A stretch of 16,904 bases of DNA. It comes from Clostridium sp. UBA4108 (GTDB lineage: Bacteria > Bacillota > Clostridia > Clostridiales > Clostridiaceae). Each line of letters starts with the position of its first letter. The first letter of the stretch is position 1. Where the stretch lies: positions 1-16,904 of the forward strand of contig DFXM01000045.1 in NCBI GenBank assembly GCA_002381695.1, in the 5' to 3' direction. The position numbers and the translations under genes were made by a program. Shown here one piece after another: positions 13,494 to 16,904 of this stretch. Under the pieces are notes generated by a model. The model ran no database searches, was not told the origin of the DNA, and saw nothing but the letters and a program-made list of their open reading frames with translations.

Positions 13494-13514
13494 ATTCTCA
13501 CTCCTTATTTTATT
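13471..13514. terminator. Bidirectional terminator between psd and the chemotaxis gene
   Basis: An 11-bp perfect stem (GGAGTGAGAAT at 13479-13489 with 13494-13504) and a CTAA loop. A T-rich tract follows on the plus strand (13505-13514), and the minus strand reads TATTTTTT after the stem (13478-13471). The loop contains the psd stop codon (13491-13493), so the left arm codes the last psd residues. Confidence 0.88.
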
Positions 13515-13518
13515 CCTA

Positions 13519-15768
13519 TCATAATTTAAATTTATTTATAATATTATCAAGCTCCTGAGCTGTTCCATTGCTCTCTTCTACTGAATTCTTTATTTCACTA
13601 ATATTAGTAGCCATATTCATAGAACTTGATGTGATAATAGATACTCCTGAGGCACTCTCAGACATAGTTATCGCTACGCCATCTAACGCTGAAACTATGC
13701 TATCTATATTATCCCTTAATATCTTAGCTTCCTCATTAAATTCATTCATAAATTCATTAAACTTATATGCATCAGCTTCATATTGTTTTCCATTAGCTAT
13801 AGTTCCATCATAATCTTTTATTACTTGTTTTTCCATAAAATCTATCATTCTTTGTGCATTTAATGCCAGATTATTTACAGAACTATCAACTACCTTAACA
13901 ATATTTTGAATTCCACCAGCTGTTTTTCCCGATTCTTCTGCTAACTTTCTTACTTCATCAGCAACTACAGCAAAACCTCTTCCCGCTTCTCCAGCCCTGG
14001 CAGCTTCTATTGCAGCATTTAGCGCTAATAGGTTGGTTTGATTAGTTATTTTTAATATTGAATCGGCTAACTTATGAATTTCCTTAACTTCTTTAGAACT
14101 ATTAATTGCTAACTCTAGTTCAGTTTTAACAGTTCCATATATATCTTCAGCTTGTTCTTTTGATTGTAAGGAATACTCCTTTATATTTTGAGCCCTTGTT
14201 AATATTCCCTCCGTAATTTTGTATCCATTAGACGCCTCATCAGCTATTTTACTAACACTAGTTATCATATTATTTGAAGATGCAGCAATTTCTTCAGACG
14301 TAGCCGCTGTTTCTTCAATCCCTGCACTTATGCTCTCAGTTTCTATTAAAGCCTCATCAGCTTTAACCTTTAATAGTTCAGTAGCATTATTTACTACATA
14401 TGCATTATCCTTAACCTTGCTAGTAGTGTTAACTACCTTGCTTACAACATCTCTTAACTTCATTCTCATTGAACGTATATTATTATATATTAAACCTATC
14501 TCATCTTTAGATTTAATAGAGGCCTTAAAATCATCTGTTAAATCTAAATTAGATGTTTTATCAACTAGTTTTGCTACTACAGATATAGGTCTAACAAATG
14601 CATTAGATATTATTAAAATTATTATTCCTTGTAAAATTATCATTCCTATTGCTATTATAGCAATTCTTAGTGCCATAGCATCTACAGGTGTTCTCATCTC
14701 ATCTGCATCTGCATCTATGACTAATAACCAATTTGTTTTAGGAAGTACTCCATAAGCCGATATGAAATCTTTATTATTATATTTGTGATCAATTACATCA
14801 ATATCAACCTTACTTCCTTTTGAAACTTTTTCTGAAATAGCCTTTATAGATTCAACCTCAATAGCCTTCCCTATATTTTCCTTTTCAGGGTGATAGATAA
14901 GTATACCTTGCCTATCTATTAAATACGCATAACTACTTTCTATATCTCCTATTTTTATATTTTCCAAATATCTTGAAAAACTTTCTGTGTATACATGTAA
15001 TGTCACATATCCAATACAAGCTCCATAATTAGATGAATCTAAAACAGGATATGTAAATACTACTACACTCTTTCCTTGATCTAGTGACCACATAGTATTG
15101 CTCATATCTGGAGTTCCTGATGAACTTACTGAATGATAAGATTTCTCCGATTCACTACTACCAATAAATGAAGATTCACTATCTGACAATATATTTCCCT
15201 CTCTATCCACAAGAGATATTCTATCAACATGAGCATTACTATTTACATATTCACTGAAGAATTCATTATTTAAATCTATATTACTTTTATTATTAAGTAT
15301 TATTTGAGGATCTTCATTTTTGCTATTTTTTAAGATATCAAATACTTGCTTTGAATTTGAAAGCGCATATGCTTCATTAGTAGTTTTCTCTATCATAGTT
15401 GAGATCGTCTCTAATGATCTAGTTGTTACAGATTTCATCTCTCCCTTGCTTTGGTTAGATATTATCTTTTCAGCATTACTATATGACAAAATAGTTGTTA
15501 TACTCATGCTTATTATTGTCAATATCAATATGCTTAATAATAGCTTGTACTTTATAGACATCCCTTCTATATTTAATTTTGAGTTGTCTTTCTTTAATAC
15601 ATCTTTAAAATTGCTAAAGCTAAATTTTACTTTCTTACCTCTCTTCTTTTTATTATCTGACTTTTTCCCTAATTTTTTCAATCCCTCACTTATTTTCCCG
15701 TTGTTTTTCAACATTTTTTCCTTAATGTGAGATATTTTAATTATCTTTTTACTTTTATCTCTCTTCAA
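13519..15768 (-). CDS. Methyl-accepting chemotaxis protein, Cache-type sensor
   Basis: A 749-residue transmembrane chemoreceptor signalling to CheA/CheW. In order: a lysine-rich cytoplasmic tail (1-69), TM1 (about 72-96), an extracellular dCache-like sensor (about 100-360, with LVDREGNILSDS and AYLIDRQGILIYHP), TM2 (about 366-390), a HAMP domain (390-443) and a coiled-coil signalling domain. The conserved hairpin tip is at about 576-612 (NLLALNAAIEAARAGEAGRGFAVV, written here in part). No CheR-binding pentapeptide is at the C-terminus. The start is TTG at 15768, ten bases after AAGGGGGT; an ATG at codon 19 (15714, after AAGGA) is an alternative. A weak SigD-like match (TAAA at 15818-15815, GGCATATT at 15799-15792) lies upstream. 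The ligand cannot be told from sequence. Confidence 0.94.
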   Translation of the reverse strand: MKRDKSKKIIKISHIKEKMLKNNGKISEGLKKLGKKSDNKKKRGKKVKFSFSNFKDVLKKDNSKLNIEGMSIKYKLLLSILILTIISMSITTILSYSNAEKIISNQSKGEMKSVTTRSLETISTMIEKTTNEAYALSNSKQVFDILKNSKNEDPQIILNNKSNIDLNNEFFSEYVNSNAHVDRISLVDREGNILSDSESSFIGSSESEKSYHSVSSSGTPDMSNTMWSLDQGKSVVVFTYPVLDSSNYGACIGYVTLHVYTESFSRYLENIKIGDIESSYAYLIDRQGILIYHPEKENIGKAIEVESIKAISEKVSKGSKVDIDVIDHKYNNKDFISAYGVLPKTNWLLVIDADADEMRTPVDAMALRIAIIAIGMIILQGIIILIISNAFVRPISVVAKLVDKTSNLDLTDDFKASIKSKDEIGLIYNNIRSMRMKLRDVVSKVVNTTSKVKDNAYVVNNATELLKVKADEALIETESISAGIEETAATSEEIAASSNNMITSVSKIADEASNGYKITEGILTRAQNIKEYSLQSKEQAEDIYGTVKTELELAINSSKEVKEIHKLADSILKITNQTNLLALNAAIEAARAGEAGRGFAVVADEVRKLAEESGKTAGGIQNIVKVVDSSVNNLALNAQRMIDFMEKQVIKDYDGTIANGKQYEADAYKFNEFMNEFNEEAKILRDNIDSIVSALDGVAITMSESASGVSIITSSSMNMATNISEIKNSVEESNGTAQELDNIINKFKL

Positions 15769-16197
15769 TTTCTCACATACCCCCTTAATAAAATATGCCC
15801 CATAATAATACTATTTTAATCCAATAACAGAATAAAGTACATGATATTCCTTAAAATATAATTAATTCTATAATTATGGTAAATATAATGAGTTTTTATA
15901 AACTATACTGACCGAAATGTTCTATTTACCCCTAATTTGTATTTATAACCTTTATATATTTTTATATTGCAATTATTTCTTCATTATTTATAGTAAGCGA
16001 ATAATAGAAATATCCAAATATGGTTAATTTATTTCTTCAGAAGAAACAAGAACCCCTTCTATATCCTACTAAATTTTATCTACTTATTTAATAATATCTT
16101 CGTAACAAATAGCTATAAATTTATATACATTAAATATTTATTATCCACTAAATACAAATAATATATTTCATTCTATTTTTAGTTTTCAGTAAAGTTT
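15769..16197. other. Non-coding gap upstream of the chemotaxis gene
   Basis: About 430 bases of A+T-rich sequence without a credible gene. Near 15792-15818 there is a possible SigD-like or sigma-A start region for the chemotaxis gene. A small palindrome, TTTCTTC-A-GAAGAAA, is at 16032-16046. No tRNA, riboswitch core or degraded known gene was recognised. Confidence 0.5.
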
Positions 16198-16237
16198 AAA
16201 TAAAAATAGAACTGATAAATTAATATCAATTCTATTT
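16198..16237 (-). terminator. Terminator of the glutaredoxin-like gene
   Basis: On the minus strand a 13-bp stem with one G-U pair (16237-16225 with 16216-16204) and an 8-base loop is followed by a T-rich tract interrupted by one A (16206-16198). It starts 8 bases past the stop codon. Confidence 0.75.
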
Positions 16238-16244
16238 CTAAAAT

Positions 16245-16478
16245 CTATATTCCTAGTAACCCATCAATCATTTCCTTATCAAATCCTATTACTATATCTC
16301 CATCTATATCAATAACAGGAACTCCACCCTGTCCTGTTTTTTTAAACATCTCCATGGCAGCACTTCTATCTAATTGCACATTTTTTTCTTCAAACTCTAT
16401 ATTATTATCCCTCAAATATTCCTTAGCTCTTACACACCATGGACATGAATTAGTTGAATATACCTTAATATTTTTCAT
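16245..16478 (-). CDS. Glutaredoxin-like / NrdH-type redoxin
   Basis: A 77-residue thioredoxin-fold protein, the size of NrdH and of short clostridial glutaredoxins. The redox motif CPWC is at C12-C15. The cis-proline segment GGVPVID follows at about 51-57, and IVIGFDKEMID at about 63-73 forms the end of the fold. It would reduce disulfides, taking electrons from a thioredoxin-reductase-like enzyme or, where present, a small thiol. Which electron donor and target it uses cannot be told; no ribonucleotide reductase or reductase gene is next to it. AAGGAGG lies eight bases before the ATG. It is probably monocistronic, with its own terminator. No clear promoter was seen in the 159 bases upstream. 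Confidence 0.9.
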   Translation of the reverse strand: MKNIKVYSTNSCPWCVRAKEYLRDNNIEFEEKNVQLDRSAAMEMFKKTGQGGVPVIDIDGDIVIGFDKEMIDGLLGI

Positions 16479-16637
16479 TACATTCTCCTCCTTAAAAGTT
16501 TTAACTATATTTTTTACTTTACTTATATATTATATGATATTTAAAATAAAGACTGTGATAAAATCACTTAATTATATTATCTTTTGAAATAAATACTTTA
16601 ATTATGAGCCATATTTATTCTTAAAAATAAATATAAT

Positions 16638-16674
16638 AAAAAATCCTAAAAATTGTATAATTTTTAGGATTTTT
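16638..16674 (-). terminator. Rho-independent terminator after tRNA-Arg(ACG)
   Basis: A 16-bp stem (16639-16654 with 16659-16674) with a 4-base GTAT/ATAC loop begins at the last base of the tRNA. On the minus strand it ends in a T-run. The stem itself is mostly A and T with one central CC/GG pair. Confidence 0.85.
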
Positions 16675-16750
16675 GGTGCGGCGGAGAAGATTCGAACTCC
16701 CGACCAACTGGTTCGTAGCCAGCTACTCTATCCAACTGAGCTACCACCGC
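16674..16750 (-). tRNA. tRNA-Arg (anticodon ACG)
   Basis: A 77-base tRNA with encoded CCA. Acceptor GCGGTGG pairs with CCGCCGC (one G-U). The anticodon loop CTACGAA gives anticodon ACG, which must be changed to ICG by TadA to read CGU, CGC and CGA. T-arm GGGAG TTCGAAT CTTCT. Terminator follows directly. Confidence 0.96.
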
Positions 16751-16770
16751 ATATATTAAATTACTAATAA

Positions 16771-16799
16771 ATCATAACATATAAAATATCAAAATTCAA
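16771..16799 (-). promoter_or_regulatory. Promoter of tRNA-Arg(ACG)
   Basis: On the minus strand TTGAAT (16794-16799) and TATGAT (16771-16776) are 17 bases apart, in the 62-base gap between the two tRNAs. The tRNA could also be transcribed from a promoter before the tRNA-Ser, beyond the window. Confidence 0.55.
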
Positions 16800-16812
16800 T
16801 ATGGTTTTTATA

Positions 16813-16903
16813 TGGCGGAGAAAGAGGGATTTGAACCCTCGCGCCGGTTACCCGACCTACGCCCTTAGCAGGGGCGCCTCTTCGGCCACTTGAGTATTTC
16901 TCC
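16813..16903 (-). tRNA. tRNA-Ser (anticodon GCU)
   Basis: A 91-base class II tRNA with encoded CCA, complete to within one base of the window end. Acceptor GGAGAAA pairs with TTTCTCC. The anticodon stem CGCCC/GGGCG holds the loop CTGCTAA, anticodon GCU, reading AGC and AGU. The long variable arm is present. Its 3' 29 bases are identical to those of tRNA-Ser(GGA) at 8912-8940. Confidence 0.96.
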
Positions 16904-16904
16904 A

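Noticed and set aside
14219..14755. Plus-strand open frame of 178 codons inside the chemoreceptor gene
   Set aside because: It is antisense to well-conserved receptor sequence, has no ribosome binding site, and its hydrophobic make-up is the mirror of the coiled-coil codons. The frame at 15320-15730 is rejected for the same reason.

Overview
The window is very A+T-rich chromosomal DNA from a low-GC Gram-positive anaerobe, most likely Clostridium sensu stricto. Reasons: strong AGGAGG ribosome binding sites, a long Firmicutes-type SRP RNA, a BofA-family sporulation gene, tRNAs with encoded CCA, and the block tadA - SRP RNA - dnaX - ybaB - recR - yaaL - bofA, which has the same order as in Bacillus subtilis. 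I do not name a species. No CRISPR array, intact insertion sequence, prophage or antibiotic-resistance gene is visible.

Layout. (1) 1-350: a near-consensus promoter on the minus strand fires out of the left edge and looks like the promoter of an rRNA operon; an isolated hairpin lies behind it. (2) 351-2045 (-): a cytosolic M3-family zinc oligopeptidase, divergent from (3) 2213-4085 (+): a PadR regulator / DUF1700 (HAAS) membrane protein / DUF4097 operon. (4) 4242-4904 (-): an MgtC/SapB membrane protein, separated from DUF4097 by a nested inverted-repeat structure. (5) 5014-9001 (-): the information-processing block bofA, yaaL (DUF2508), recR, ybaB, dnaX, SRP RNA and tRNA-Ser(GGA). (6) 9227-10858 (-): lgt, a BFD-like [2Fe-2S] protein, tadA and tRNA-Arg(CCU). 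(7) 11124-13493 (+): a biotin-less pyruvate/oxaloacetate carboxyltransferase, then phosphatidylserine decarboxylase. (8) 13519-15768 (-): a large methyl-accepting chemotaxis protein with a lysine-rich N-terminal tail. (9) 16245-16903 (-): glutaredoxin-like protein, tRNA-Arg(ACG) and tRNA-Ser(GCU).

How the parts connect. DnaX (clamp loader), RecR and YbaB are replication and repair functions. SRP RNA, Lgt and Psd serve membrane and envelope biogenesis. TadA deaminates A34 of tRNA-Arg(ACG), and that tRNA is encoded about 6 kb away. In B. subtilis bofA is followed directly by an rRNA operon. Here the putative rRNA promoter lies about 5 kb beyond bofA, with the mgtC / DUF4097-HAAS-PadR / M3 peptidase block in between.

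Most of the window is ordinary housekeeping sequence. The points most worth checking are: the tRNA-Ser gene abutting the SRP RNA with about one base between them; a slippery heptamer in dnaX with a stop immediately after a -1 shift; the nested inverted repeats at 4090-4251; two tandem palindromes before the mgtC-like gene; the PadR-HAAS-DUF4097 envelope module; and the MCP's basic tail. I did not find anything I would call a wholly new system.
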